Shown piece by piece: positions 1-10,124 of a stretch of DNA of 64,000 bases. Each line of letters starts with the position of its first letter. Position 1 is the first letter of the stretch. Source of the stretch: Vicia villosa (lineage: Eukaryota > Streptophyta > Magnoliopsida > Fabales > Fabaceae); the NCBI RefSeq assembly GCF_029867415.1, contig NW_026705236.1, positions 705,001 through 769,000 on the forward strand. Reading direction: 5' to 3'. The notes under the pieces are model-generated. The model was not told the DNA's origin. It did no database searches and saw only the letters and a program-made list of their open reading frames with translations. The position numbers and the translations under genes are program-made.

Positions 1-735
1 TAGATGCATATTTGAAAAAATAAAGTATTTCTTTTAATGCTTGTAAGCAAAGGTTATGGGATAGGAGATGCAAAGAAGATGCATAAATATCTTTATGGTT
101 ACAATTGTAAGAGATATGACTTTTGAGAAGATAAAATTTAAAGGGTCCGGTCAAGAGCTGTAACATCATATTGATAAATCATAGAAAAAGTGAAGAGTTT
201 TCGTTATGGTTAAGTAGTTATTAAAGGACTTGGAGAAACTATGTTTCAATAGCGAGAGTGGGAGTTCGGTGAAAAGCGAGAAAAAATTGACAACCTAGAT
301 AAGTCTTCTGTTATAACCGGTGAGTGACAATTATTATAATATTATTGGGGGCTTTATATAATTTGATTAAAGGTTGTACCAAGATTTTCACAATTCATGG
401 TACTAAAATTTGAGTGTCCTAATTTCATAATTTGTTTTAGATTATTCTTGTATTCTTTTCTATATTTTGGAAAAGAGTCCAATGTAAGAGAACTTTCTAA
501 ATGTAAATGTAAATTCTTATGAGTAGAAGTTCATTCAGAAGTTTGCTTTCCACACTTCTTATGTCCATTAGCAATATATATTTAGATAATCCATAAGGAT
601 TAATGTATCTAATGTTATTTCAAATAAGCTAAAGAAATTGAGACTTGTCATAAGGCCATCCACATCCATACTTAACCATAATGTGTGGAAAAAATACTGA
701 ATTGGTCTCTCTTTTGAAGGTCAATTTTTAAATAA
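1..735. other. AT-rich non-coding stretch
   Basis: I see no gene, LTR end or structured repeat that I can name. Reading frames are short and broken and none resembles a known protein family. Confidence 0.5.
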
Positions 736-1072
736 AAAAAATCTATTGCCCACAGTTTACAATTGTAGCCTAAAATAAATGTAGCATAAAATTTAAGGCA
801 ACAGTTATATATACCGTGGCTAAAAATAAACCGCGTTCTAAACAAACTAAACAAACTCAATAGGCAACAACCGCGGGCTAAACAAATTCAAATATTTTAG
901 GCGACGCATTTGTATTATTGTTGGCTAAATTTAAAAAATTGTGCCTTACGGGAATAGGCAACTACCAATTACTCCACGCTTAGAAAACTGTCTCTTAAAA
1001 GTTAAGCTACGGTTTTCTTACTTTAGGCCGCAAATTTTTATTGTTGCCTAAATTTATTTTTGTTGTAGTAAA
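735..1072. repeat. Possible CACTA-type terminal remnant
   Basis: The stretch repeats short related blocks of the form GGCAACA...CCGYGGCTAAA in both orientations. It ends near 1056-1070 with TTTTTGTTGTAGTA, close to the inverted CACTA-type end CACTACAACAAAAA. Subterminal repeats next to such an end are typical of CACTA DNA transposons. The final G of TAGTG is not conserved and no left end was found, so this is at best a decayed end. Confidence 0.3.
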
Positions 1073-1864
1073 TTTTTTTAGTGATTGACCTACATGAGAG
1101 ACTAAATCAGGAGAATTTTCATAAGTCAGAGACATAATTCAATTTTTTTTTTACAATTTTTTTTCCTAATTACGCTCAAATGGCAAAAAAGGAAAATAGG
1201 TATTAACCCTTTTTTTTCTTTTACTTTCTAACTTTATTCTGAAAATCATATTTTCGAACTTATTTTTAAAAATTCACTGTAACGTCCTCTTTCAATGTTA
1301 ACAAGTAAAACTATATTGGTTTATAATCTAGACACAACTTATTAAATTTTATCTTCATCTATTGTTTTCCTTTTTTTTCTCTTTTAAAAATGGTTGTTGT
1401 TATGAAACTTCTAATCTTTCTAGAGATGACAATTGGACTCATCACTAATGGGTATGCACAAAAATTACCTACAACGGGTAGAGTTAAAACCCACAAAATG
1501 GGCACGAACATGGTTACGAACAATTACCCACTAAAATAAGTTGGTATAGTATATATTTACATATTTTAATTTTAATTATTACATAAACATGCATGCTTTT
1601 CAAATTTATTTAATACATTACTTTTAAATATGTATGTATTTTAATATAAGTGTTTGTTTATTTTATAACTCAACCATAACATCCTTGAATTCTTTTTAAT
1701 GCTACTTAAAACTAAATATAACATGATAAGTTATAATTGATCTATAATTTTTTATTAGAAATACAGATAAACATATATGGGTGTGGTACATAGGTACCCA
1801 TAACATACGAGTAGATGTATAAATATTGGTGTCCATACTGATATTAGCTCGAGTACACTAAAAA
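1073..1864. other. Non-coding, low-complexity stretch
   Basis: No gene is visible. Between about 1430 and 1850 there are paired blocks rich in GGGTA and TACCC (near 1450, 1478, 1792 and 1828), which may be the arms of an old non-autonomous DNA transposon. Target duplications could not be placed. Confidence 0.35.
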
Positions 1865-1984
1865 TTTGATTTTGGTGTATTTTGGGAAAAACTCGATTTA
1901 ACTGTATTTTCAAAAAACCTTATTTTACTGTATTTTCCAAAAAAACTAAAATCCAGTTTTTTGAAAATACAGTAAAATCAATTG
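1865..1984. repeat. Left arm of foldback-type repeat
   Basis: Short units related to GAAAATACAGTAAAATC occur here first in inverted orientation (CTGTATTTTCAAAAAAC near 1909-1925 and again near 1930) and then, from about 1955, in direct orientation. The outer part matches the reverse complement of the block at 6262-6490, which makes the two arms an inverted pair. A LINE lies between them, so the arms probably belonged to one element before the LINE inserted. Confidence 0.6.
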
Positions 1985-2240
1985 TTTTTTTTTTTAATCA
2001 ATAAATTTTGATTAATTCAAAAAACAATATGTACACGGCGATCGCTCACGATCCAGCCAAGCTCAAAGCCCATAAAACAAGAGAGAAACTATAAAACAGC
2101 ATCGCCTATGTCATTAGGCCTGCAATATAACTCCTATATTTCTTGACATTCCAAATTCTATACACAATTCTATCTATGATTTCCTTATCTATATCGCCTC
2201 TAACAGTAGTATGACCAAACACTCTATCATTCCGTAAGTT

Positions 2241-5200
2241 TCAAATCGAGTAAATAGCCTCAGTGATGGCACACTTAATAAGACTAGCTCGCCAACTCTT
2301 CCCTTTGCAATTTCTATTGAGCCAATCCAACTCATCATCCCAAGGCAAAGGGGTATGATTAACTTGGATCCATCTAAGAACCTTATCCCAAATAATCTTC
2401 AAACTGGGACAGCAGAAAAACAAGTGATTCAACGTCTCTTTTTCCTGACAGAAACAACAATTATCCTCACTAATCATACCATATTTCTTCAGTCTAGCCT
2501 TCGTAGCCAATCTTCCATTGCAAACAAGCCAAAGGATGAACACAGCACGTGGCCTAGCAAAGTTCCCAAACATCAGATGCCTCCATGCAGGTCTGGATTC
2601 AGTACCTATAACAGCATTGTATACTTTCTTAGCCTGAAACATCCCACCATTGCTTATGTTCAGCTCCTGATACAGCACCCTGGATTGGAGCAAATGCTTC
2701 ATCAACCAAGATTGACTATCTTTCAGCTGAACCTGCATGAAATCAGAATTTTTCAGATAATATTCATGTACCCACTTTATCCACAAAGAGTCAGCTTTCT
2801 TGTGTACATTCCATGTAAGTTTCAGCATGCACACTTTATTCCAACTCTCAAGGTCAATGATACTCATTCCCCCCTGAGCCTTAGGTCTGCAGACATTCTT
2901 CCAAGAAATAGGAGATTTTCGTGAGATATCTCCACCACCTGTCCACAAGAAGCTACGGCAGACACCATTAATATGACTAAGAACAGTTTTAGGCAAAGGC
3001 AAGACTTGCATCCAGAAGTTCACTACAGAAAAAAGCACACTCTTTATAAGCTGAACCCAGCCAGCATATGTCAAAAGTTTGGAACTCCAATGTGTGATTC
3101 TCTGAACTATATTATCAATCAGAACCAAGTAGTACTTCACTGCTAGTTTCTTACTAGTTAAGGGTATACCAAGATATTTAAAAGGTAATTTACCTTCTTT
3201 AAATCCTGTAAGGCCCTGTAGAACTTCTTTATCTTCATCCACCATACCACCACAATATAGGAAGCATTTGTTAGGGTTCATAATCAAACCTGTGGATCTG
3301 GAAAATTTTTCCATCTGAGCAAGTAATAAAGTAACTGAATCCTTATCTCCTCTAGAAAACAGCAACAAATCATCCGCGAAGGTAAGGCTGATAAGCTTCA
3401 GATTTTTACACTTAGAGTGGTACCTGAACTTAGGGTCAATATCAAGCTGCATGAGAGTACGAGTGAGGTATTCCATCATGAGAACAAAAAGGAGGGGGGA
3501 GATAGGATCTCCTTGTCTAATCCCCCTTCTAGCCTTCATACTTCTAGTTATCCTGCCATTTATCTGGAACTTGTAAGTAACAGTAGTGACTGTTAGCATA
3601 ATCCACTTTGTGAACATAGCAGGAAAGCCAAACTCCTCAAGGACTCTCTCTAATGCCCTCCAGTCAACCATGTCGTACGCTTTCTGCAGATCAATCTGCA
3701 TCATACACTTCGGGGTAGAATGTTTCCTCTCATAACCCCTTATAAGTTCATATGCCAATAGTACATGATCCTTCAAATTCTGACCTTTGACAAATGCTGC
3801 TTGGTTCTTAGATATAAGGGAGGGGAGCACAGCTCCAAGTCTACAAGTTAAAACCTTTGAGATAACCTTATACAAGGTAGTACAACAGGAGATAGGTCTA
3901 AAATCCTTTGGAGCTTTAGCCATGTTAGATTTAGGGATGAGAGAGATCACAGAGGTATTCATTCCCTTATGCAGTCTGCCTTGTGTGAAGAATGAATTCA
4001 CAGCCTTAACCACATCTCCTCCAACAATATTCCAGGCACTCTTAAAGAATCCAGATCCCAATCCATCAATTCCAGGTGATTTGTTGTCATTGATGCCCTT
4101 AAGAGCTGCATAGATCTCCTCCTGAGATACAGGTCTGATAAGGAACTTCCTTTGGTCATATGACACCTGAGTACCTTGCCTCAAAACTGTGCAATTAATC
4201 TCTTCTATATTCTCAGCAGTTGTTCCCATGAGAGTGGTGTAAAATCTCAGTATCTCTTCCTCAATATCACCTTGTTCAGCCACAATAGTTCCATCCTCTC
4301 TTTCCAAGCTACTAATGGTGTTCTGTTTTTGCCTTTGCTTGATTGAGGCATAGAAGTATTTATTATTCCCATCTCCAGCACGAATACCTTCAATTTTGGC
4401 TCTCTGGGCAATGTCCACCTGTTCTAATTCAGCAAGATGTAAAACCTTCTCAGTGCAATCCTTAACTTTCAGGATGATAGCAGGATTATGCCTATCTGCA
4501 GTTAGACTCTGTTGTGCCACTAGGAGGTTGTCTCTTGCTTCACTCAGCTGTCTTTTCAGTCCATTCAAAGGCTTGCTAAACTTCCTAATGACAGGGATCA
4601 GCCGCTTCAACTTATGCCAAACTATATGCATAGGGCTACCCGATACCCTTCGAGACCAACTTTGGGAGACAGTGTGAAGGTAGCCTTCTAATTGAGTCAC
4701 ATTATTGCGGAATTTGAACCCCATGCTCCTTCTCCTATCATGTCCTTGACTGCTCAAACATAATAGTGCATGATCAGAAACATGTGGCTCCTTGATGTAT
4801 AGTGTCCAATCCTGGAAAGTTGTAAACCAATCTACATTCCCCAGAACATGATCAATCCTCGAGTAGATCACTCCATCAATATGCTTATTGGACCAAGTGT
4901 AATACTCACCCATACTATCCATTTCTGCCAAGCCACTTTTATCCATCATCTCTCTCAAATCCCTAAACTCAGAGTCCATAACCAGTCTGCCACCTACTCT
5001 ATCCTGAGCCTTGATAACATTATTAAAATCACCTAATAAGCACCAAGGGCCCTTCAAAGTATGACTGATTCTCTCGATATCTTTCCAAAGAAGTTTCCTC
5101 TTATCAAGTTGGTTTAATGCATAGATTGCAGTAATCCAAAACAAGAACTCACCTCTACAATCATAAACTCCACAGTGAAGTAACTGGTCAGTAGAACACA

Positions 5201-5447
5201 CCATCTTAATGACATATTTCCTATCATTCCAGTTGAGCCAAATACGACCATTGTAATGGTTGTCATAGTTATCCAAATAAGCCTCATGAATTCTCAGTTT
5301 ATTTCTAATACAGCCAGGATTATTTCTTGTAACTCTAGTTTTTATAAGAACTAAGATGTCAGGACTAAGATTATTGAGTCGGGAGCTAATCTCAGAAATC
5401 TTACCTGATTTATTCAGCCCCCGGATGTTCCAAGAAACCAGCATCAT
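2241..5447 (-). CDS. LINE ORF2: AP-like endonuclease and reverse transcriptase
   Basis: This 1068-codon frame encodes the polyprotein that nicks the target and copies LINE RNA. The N-terminal endonuclease shows SWNIRGLN, GDFNNV near residue 140, and SDHALL near 225. The reverse transcriptase shows DFRPIS, DLQKAYDMVDW near 582, GIRQGDPISPLLF, and the catalytic FADD near 690. A zinc-binding zf-RVT region with paired cysteines lies near 960-1040. Two defects are visible. Residue 36 is Lys in LVLIKTRV, where the second LINE has the metal-binding Glu (LILIETRV). The frame closes at a TGA after YSI where a Trp codon is expected; the same frame then stays open to a TAG at 2106-2108, so the ancestral protein had about 1113 residues, matching the second LINE. 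The ATG overlaps the ORF1 stop as ATGA. Confidence 0.93.
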   Translation of the reverse strand: MMLVSWNIRGLNKSGKISEISSRLNNLSPDILVLIKTRVTRNNPGCIRNKLRIHEAYLDNYDNHYNGRIWLNWNDRKYVIKMVCSTDQLLHCGVYDCRGEFLFWITAIYALNQLDKRKLLWKDIERISHTLKGPWCLLGDFNNVIKAQDRVGGRLVMDSEFRDLREMMDKSGLAEMDSMGEYYTWSNKHIDGVIYSRIDHVLGNVDWFTTFQDWTLYIKEPHVSDHALLCLSSQGHDRRRSMGFKFRNNVTQLEGYLHTVSQSWSRRVSGSPMHIVWHKLKRLIPVIRKFSKPLNGLKRQLSEARDNLLVAQQSLTADRHNPAIILKVKDCTEKVLHLAELEQVDIAQRAKIEGIRAGDGNNKYFYASIKQRQKQNTISSLEREDGTIVAEQGDIEEEILRFYTTLMGTTAENIEEINCTVLRQGTQVSYDQRKFLIRPVSQEEIYAALKGINDNKSPGIDGLGSGFFKSAWNIVGGDVVKAVNSFFTQGRLHKGMNTSVISLIPKSNMAKAPKDFRPISCCTTLYKVISKVLTCRLGAVLPSLISKNQAAFVKGQNLKDHVLLAYELIRGYERKHSTPKCMMQIDLQKAYDMVDWRALERVLEEFGFPAMFTKWIMLTVTTVTYKFQINGRITRSMKARRGIRQGDPISPLLFVLMMEYLTRTLMQLDIDPKFRYHSKCKNLKLISLTFADDLLLFSRGDKDSVTLLLAQMEKFSRSTGLIMNPNKCFLYCGGMVDEDKEVLQGLTGFKEGKLPFKYLGIPLTSKKLAVKYYLVLIDNIVQRITHWSSKLLTYAGWVQLIKSVLFSVVNFWMQVLPLPKTVLSHINGVCRSFLWTGGGDISRKSPISWKNVCRPKAQGGMSIIDLESWNKVCMLKLTWNVHKKADSLWIKWVHEYYLKNSDFMQVQLKDSQSWLMKHLLQSRVLYQELNISNGGMFQAKKVYNAVIGTESRPAWRHLMFGNFARPRAVFILWLVCNGRLATKARLKKYGMISEDNCCFCQEKETLNHLFFCCPSLKIIWDKVLRWIQVNHTPLPWDDELDWLNRNCKGKSWRASLIKCAITEAIYSI

Positions 5448-6243
5448 CCTCCATTACTCACTAACCCCTCATTCTCAAGAGTTAGTGGATCAAAAGAATT
5501 GTCATGTCTAATCTGAGGTATTCCTTCATTAACAATGGCTTTCCCCTTTCTGTGCCTTTCTATGGTGGTCCAAACCTCTTCTTCAGTGGTAATCTGTTGA
5601 GGAATTATCACTGAGGATGTAGCCTTCCCCATTTCAGCATCATTTGGTATACTCTTTTGCTTCCATTGCTTCACTGGCTTTTTCTGAGCATTATCCAAGC
5701 AGTTATGACCAACCCGTTGGCATCTTTCACAAAATTTCGGTCTCCAGTCATATTCAACAACCTGCTTTCTCTTGTTACCCTCAGCATCCCTAATGTTAAT
5801 CTCAGTAACTGGTGCTTTTGTGATATCCATCTCTACAAGTATGCGTGCGTATGAGACCCGTAATTTATTCGCTGTGCATTCATCTGTTACAATTGGGGTA
5901 CCCAGAGCACTACCAATCTTGCTCAGACTCTTCTGACCCCATAAATGCAGTGGCAGATGGGGGAGTGTGACCCAAATTGGTATCGTACGAAGCATGTCCT
6001 TCTTAAGGTCAAAATTAGGCTTCCAGTCCGTCAACAGCATAGGCATATTGTGAATGGTGTAGGGGCCCTTCGTTAGCACCAAATCTTTATCATCCATAGA
6101 GTGAAATCGCAGAATGAAGTATCCCTCATCATTGAAATACATTTCCGGTAATTTCACAAAATTCTAGTTCCTTATCATAAATTGTTTCACATTATTCATA
6201 CTCAGATCTCCTCCAAGCACATACATGATGAGAGCGGAGTCCC
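5444..6243 (-). pseudogene. LINE ORF1, 5'-truncated, with a nonsense codon
   Basis: ORF1 of plant L1-like elements encodes an RNA-binding, nucleocapsid-like protein. The open part, from 6157 to 5444 (237 codons), has a DUF4283-like domain (GYFILRF, LPLHLWG, GTPIVTDECTA) and a compact zinc knuckle CERCQRVGHNC of the C-x2-C-x4-H-x-C type shared with the second LINE. Upstream of 6157 the same frame continues with HWDSALIMYVLGGDLSMN but is cut by a TAG where the second LINE has the Trp of TWNFVKLPD. The frame then runs out at the truncated 5' end near 6245. The stop codon overlaps the ORF2 start. The copy cannot make a full ORF1 protein. Confidence 0.88.
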
Positions 6244-6261
6244 AATGTCTAAATCAAGTAA

Positions 6262-6490
6262 ATCAGATTTTTTTTTTGAAAATACAGTAAGATCAAGATT
6301 TTTGAAAATACAGTAAATCAACTTTTTCCAAAATTACAGTAAAATCAAGTTTTAAGAAAATATAGTAAAATCGAGTTTTTTGAAAAATACAGTAAAATCG
6401 AGTTTTTTGAAAATAATTGAAAATCTGGTTTTTTGAAAATACTGTAAAATTGAGTTTTTCCAAAAATACAGTAAAATCAAGTGTTTTATG
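6262..6490. repeat. Right arm of foldback-type repeat
   Basis: About eight copies of a 26-30 bp unit built on TTTTTTGAAAATACAGTAAAATC run head to tail. The outer end is the inverted counterpart of the start of the left arm at 1865. Units differ by single bases and small gaps, so the array is not young. No coding potential is seen. Confidence 0.65.
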
Positions 6491-6780
6491 AAAAATATGA
6501 AATATTGATTACATATTTTTGAAAATGTAAAACAAATATTCTATACAAAATATTCATTTAAAAAATGAAGAATTAATTTATATGATTAAACCAGTTTATA
6601 AAAGGAAACTGGTTCTGAACCGGTTTTAAACTGAACTTAAATTGTTTAAATTAAATGGTTCAGTTCATTAACCATTTAAGTGGATCTGTTTTTATATGGT
6701 GCAATGCAATGCAATTCAATTCAAGTATACAATTCAGTTAACCATATTTTGAACACCCTTTTATATCATTGCCTTAAAAT
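6491..6780. repeat. AT-rich stretch with a hAT-like end
   Basis: Non-coding DNA with CCAGTT, CCGGTT and GGTTCAGTT words and an end reading GAACACCC near 6752. The same words and end occur in the hAT-type MITE at 19192-19912. The matching left end was not found, so this may be a partial copy. Confidence 0.35.
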
Positions 6781-6782
6781 GG

Positions 6783-7594
6783 GGATCCAGATTGTCTAAC
6801 TTTGAAGCGCCAAAGTTACTTTAACTTTCATTCTTTTTGGACTGTTGGATCAATCTCTTGCTTAAAACAATGCCACATCCCTTTTAAATAATTGCATTTT
6901 CTCTCACCACAGCACTGTCTCCAAGCCAATTAACCGCCATCATACCACTATTGCCGCTGACTAAGACCTGCCACACACCATTGTTATCTCCCTTCGGTCA
7001 TTAAGACCACTGCCATTTACCATTGTTATCTTCCTGTACCACCGTTGACATGTATGCCTTTCAACTTTCACAAATTCATAATTCCACAGTCAATAATCTC
7101 ATTCTTAGCATAAAGTTGGAAAATTTGACATTAACAATGAAAATTAGTGTGAATATGAAGGAATAATTAGAGTTGTTTCTTCTTAAATTATGTTGAGTAT
7201 GAAATTATGTAACAATTTTTAGGAAAATACAAAATCTCCATGCTTTTTCAACCAGTACAAATGCAAAACCCCTACTTTTATATGAGAGTGTGATTTGGAT
7301 TAGTAACACAGGATAACAAAACTTAATAAATTAGACTTTTTTTAAGTAATCATCTACTTTGAATATTGGAGCTATGGTCGGAGCAGAGGAGAAATGGCGA
7401 CGAAAGGTGAGACATTGACGGTCTATAGATGGTCTTCATGTGTGATGGCTGCTTATGTGATTTTTTTTTAAAACAAGAAAAGTGAAACAGAAGGTAACGT
7501 GGCAAATTGAATACCTTCCAATTAATCCAATGGCCCCAAAATTCTCAAAGTCAGTCTAACTTTCCCGCATGAAAGTTAGACAATCTGTTTCTCA
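6783..7594. mobile_element. Long-TIR MITE, Mutator-like or unclassified
   Basis: The left end CAGATTGTCTAACTTT (6788) is repeated in inverted form at the right end (AAAGTTAGACAATCTG, 7573-7588). Pairing continues inward for about 70 bp with small gaps, including the words around GGATCAAT and GGATTAAT. The interior of about 650 bp has no credible protein. Target duplications are not clear, so the superfamily is open; long imperfect arms favour a Mutator-like origin. Confidence 0.65.
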
Positions 7595-8322
7595 TGAAAT
7601 GGTGAATAACAGTGCACAAGCTTCACCTACTACTTATGGTCCTGCATGTTTCATTAGAATTATATTAAGTGTGCGTAGAAGTAATTTTTAAAAAAATTTA
7701 GCAAAACATATTTTAAAATTATTAAAAATTAGAAAATCAATAAGTATATTTATTCCAGACAATTTGCGAATATCGAATTTGGTTAATTCGGTTTGCGAAT
7801 TTGTTCTTTGATGTTAAAATATTATGGATATCTTTTATATAAATGTAAAGATACTTTAATAAATTTAGACATTCTAAAATCGAAAAAAAATACTTTAAAA
7901 TACTCTAAATTAATATAAAAGATATTAATATATATATTTATGATATTTTTAAGTTTTTATAAAAGATATTTTAAAAAATATTTATAAATTTGTTTAAGTC
8001 TAAAAGTTAATAGGTTGTGTTTTGTGTTAGTTAAGGATCCGTTGAGTCTTAATTGTAATAAATATGTATATCTATTCTTGTCTTTACAACTTTTAGAATA
8101 TAGTCAGAAAGACAAAGCAATGAAGTGACGACAATTCTATATAAACTAATAGTATGTATGATGAAGTATTTTAATGAGTGAAATAATTTTTTGAGGGAAT
8201 TTAAAATATTTGATCAAAATTTATTGTTTGAATAAAAAATATGAAGAATTGTTAAAATGATGTAAATTTATGAAGTGTTGTATTCAAGTTAAATTTAAGA
8301 AACTTTAAATGACGCCAAAAAA
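7595..8322. other. AT-rich non-coding stretch
   Basis: Very AT-rich DNA, especially 7680-8000. No gene, LTR end or clear inverted repeat was recognised. Confidence 0.5.
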
Positions 8323-8332
8323 TAAAGGATTT

Positions 8333-8509
8333 ACCAATTGTTAGTTGGTCTAGTGGTGATTGACGTTGATATTGGTAGGGAGGACCACGATTCGATCTCC
8401 CGTAACTATGATCGAGAGGGCGCTGGAACCACTTGATGCCAGAACTGACCTCCAAACTGGATTAGTCAGTTCAGTGGGTCGGATATTGATGGTGAAAACA
8501 AAAAAAAAG
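8333..8509 (+). mobile_element. tRNA-derived SINE
   Basis: A 177-bp element with an internal RNA polymerase III promoter. The A box lies in GTTGGTCTAGTGGTG (about 8342-8356) and the B box in CGATTCGATCTCC (about 8388-8400). It ends in a short A-rich tail at 8495-8508. It is flanked by imperfect 10-bp duplications, TAAAGGATTT (8323-8332) and TAAAGAATTT (8510-8519), which fit LINE-assisted insertion. It is not a functional tRNA, because the acceptor stem and a foldable body are missing. Confidence 0.85.
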
Positions 8510-8559
8510 TAAAGAATTTGAAATTGCGCTTTCACTCAATATAATATGAGTTTTAAATT

Positions 8560-8830
8560 GTTTATTATTAGTTTTTCAAATTTTGCAAGATGGTCCTCAT
8601 ATTTTATGAAAATTTCAAATTCATTCCTAAATTTTTTATAAATTGCAAATAAGTTCCTAATAATTTTTAAAATTATACAAAATTGCTCCCATCAAATTTT
8701 CAAAAATCGCAAATCCGTCCTTATTTTTCATATTTTAAATTAGTCCAAAACTTTTAAAATTTATAAAAATGGCCCAAAAAATTTAACAACAAATTATTTA
8801 TTAATCCATCCAAACAAAATAATTTAAAAT
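8560..8830. repeat. Degenerate short tandem repeat
   Basis: A loose repeat of about 40 bp alternates words such as TTCAAATTC, GCAAATAAG and GCAAATCCG with TCCT and runs of A/T. Units are strongly diverged. No coding potential. Confidence 0.35.
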
Positions 8831-8970
8831 TAAATGAATTTCAATTGAATCATTTGAATTGCTTAGAATTTTAAATGCTCTAAAAATTTCCAATTATTCA
8901 TTCAAATACACTCTTAGAAGACGACGGTAGCTAGAAATATCTATGATTGTATTCTTAAATTTTTTAATTT

Positions 8971-9367
8971 GGCTTAATTGCAATTTTGGTCCCCCAATTA
9001 TTCATTTTTTTGGGTTTTGGCCCCCCTATTTTAAAATCTGGAATTTTAGTCCTTTTGTTTTAGTTTTTTTGAGGATTTTGGTCATCCTATAAATCCGAAG
9101 GCAATTTTTAATAAAATGGAACTCAGATTAATGACATTTTTAACATAAATCTTAAATAAAAATAGCTTTTTTGAATAGATTATTACTGAACTGACACTGA
9201 CACATCATCAATAAGAGCGTCATTTTATTAAAAATTGCCTTCGAATTTGCAGGGGGACCAAAATTCTCAAAAAATTAAAATATAGGGACTAAAATTCCGG
9301 ATTTTAAAATAGAGGGACCAAAACCCAAAAAAATGGATAATAGAGGGACCAAAATTGCAATTAAGCC
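8971..9367. mobile_element. 397-bp near-palindromic MITE
   Basis: The ends are long inverted repeats: GGCTTAATTGCAATTTTGGT at 8971-8990 and its reverse complement ending at 9367. A second inner pair, CGAAGGCAATTTTTAATAAA near 9098-9117, is inverted at about 9222-9242. The whole unit could fold into one hairpin. AATTT borders both sides, but AT-richness makes the target duplication uncertain. No protein is encoded. Confidence 0.85.
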
Positions 9368-9880
9368 AATTTTTTATAGATCTTTGGGGATATTTAAGAG
9401 AATTGAGAAACATTTCTAAACATATTATAATGGGTGATTCATATAAATTTTGCATTTGAGTGATTCTTGTACAAAATAAGATTTAATTTTAAGAATTTTA
9501 GTGACTGTTTTAACATAGCTCATTTATAATAATTTTTGAAAATATAGTGAATGAGAAAACTATTTCCTTTTTAGAATATATTGTTTGATGGAACTGAATA
9601 AAGAATTTAAATTTTTGTGTTTGTTGATTTTTTTTTTAATTTATTGTGAATTTGCTTTCACTTTTAACAAACTGTTGTATTATTCATGACTATTTATTTT
9701 ATTTGTCATTTTTTTTATAAATAATTTTTTGATGTGATTGAACCTCGAATAATTTTTCTGAAATGATTTAAATTATTCTATCCATTTTCATAATATAGAC
9801 GGATTTAATTGGGAAATTTCTTTATTGACCCCCTAACCTTCTTGGTCACCTCCGACGAAATTCTCACAATACCCCTATAT

Positions 9881-10117
9881 TTCGGAAATGCATCTCCGAA
9901 ATCACTTTTTTTATGAAAAAAATTGATTTCGGAAGTGCACTTCCGAAAACACCAAAAAAAGGTGTTTTCGGAGATGTATCTCCGAAAACACAAAAAAAGT
10001 GTTTTCGGATATGCATTTCCGAAATCACTTTTTTTTTTTGGAGAGGTGTCTTCGGAGATGCATATCCGAAATATTCCAATTTTTGGTCTTGGAATGTTTC
10101 GGATATGCATTTCCGAA
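9881..10117. repeat. Array of six 20-bp palindromes
   Basis: Six near-perfect copies of TTCGGAxATGCATxTCCGAA start at 9881, 9928, 9967, 10004, 10051 and 10098. The spacers are short and often themselves complementary, for example AACACC before and GGTGTT after 9954. Substitutions are frequently paired across the palindrome (GGAAGTGCACTTCC, GGAGATGTATCTCC). Because the motif is self-complementary, frames read through on both strands without being genes. Confidence 0.9.
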
Positions 10118-10124
10118 AAAATTC

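Larger units (their letters stand above)
1985..6256 (-). mobile_element. L1-like LINE retrotransposon, 5'-truncated
   Basis: A non-LTR retrotransposon on the minus strand. Its poly(A) tail is the T run at 1985-1995, followed inward by ORF2 (endonuclease plus reverse transcriptase) and ORF1 (DUF4283-like with a zinc knuckle). The 5' end falls near 6250, inside ORF1. Compared with the second LINE in this window, roughly 130 ORF1 codons and the 5' UTR are missing, the usual result of incomplete reverse transcription. A candidate 7-bp target duplication AAATCAA lies at 1975-1981 and 6251-6257, but it sits in repetitive DNA and is uncertain. No RNase H domain is seen. Confidence 0.93.

Noticed and set aside
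2355..2924. 189-codon plus-strand frame
   Set aside because: It lies antisense to the conserved LINE ORF2 and has no family features of its own.
8333..8509. tRNA gene
   Set aside because: A and B boxes are present, but the body does not fold into a tRNA and has an A-rich tail with target duplications, so it is a SINE.
9881..10117. Regularly spaced short repeats that could suggest a CRISPR array
   Set aside because: The repeats are palindromes with short similar spacers, recur inverted 6 kb away in the other arm of a transposon, and lie in a plant genome.
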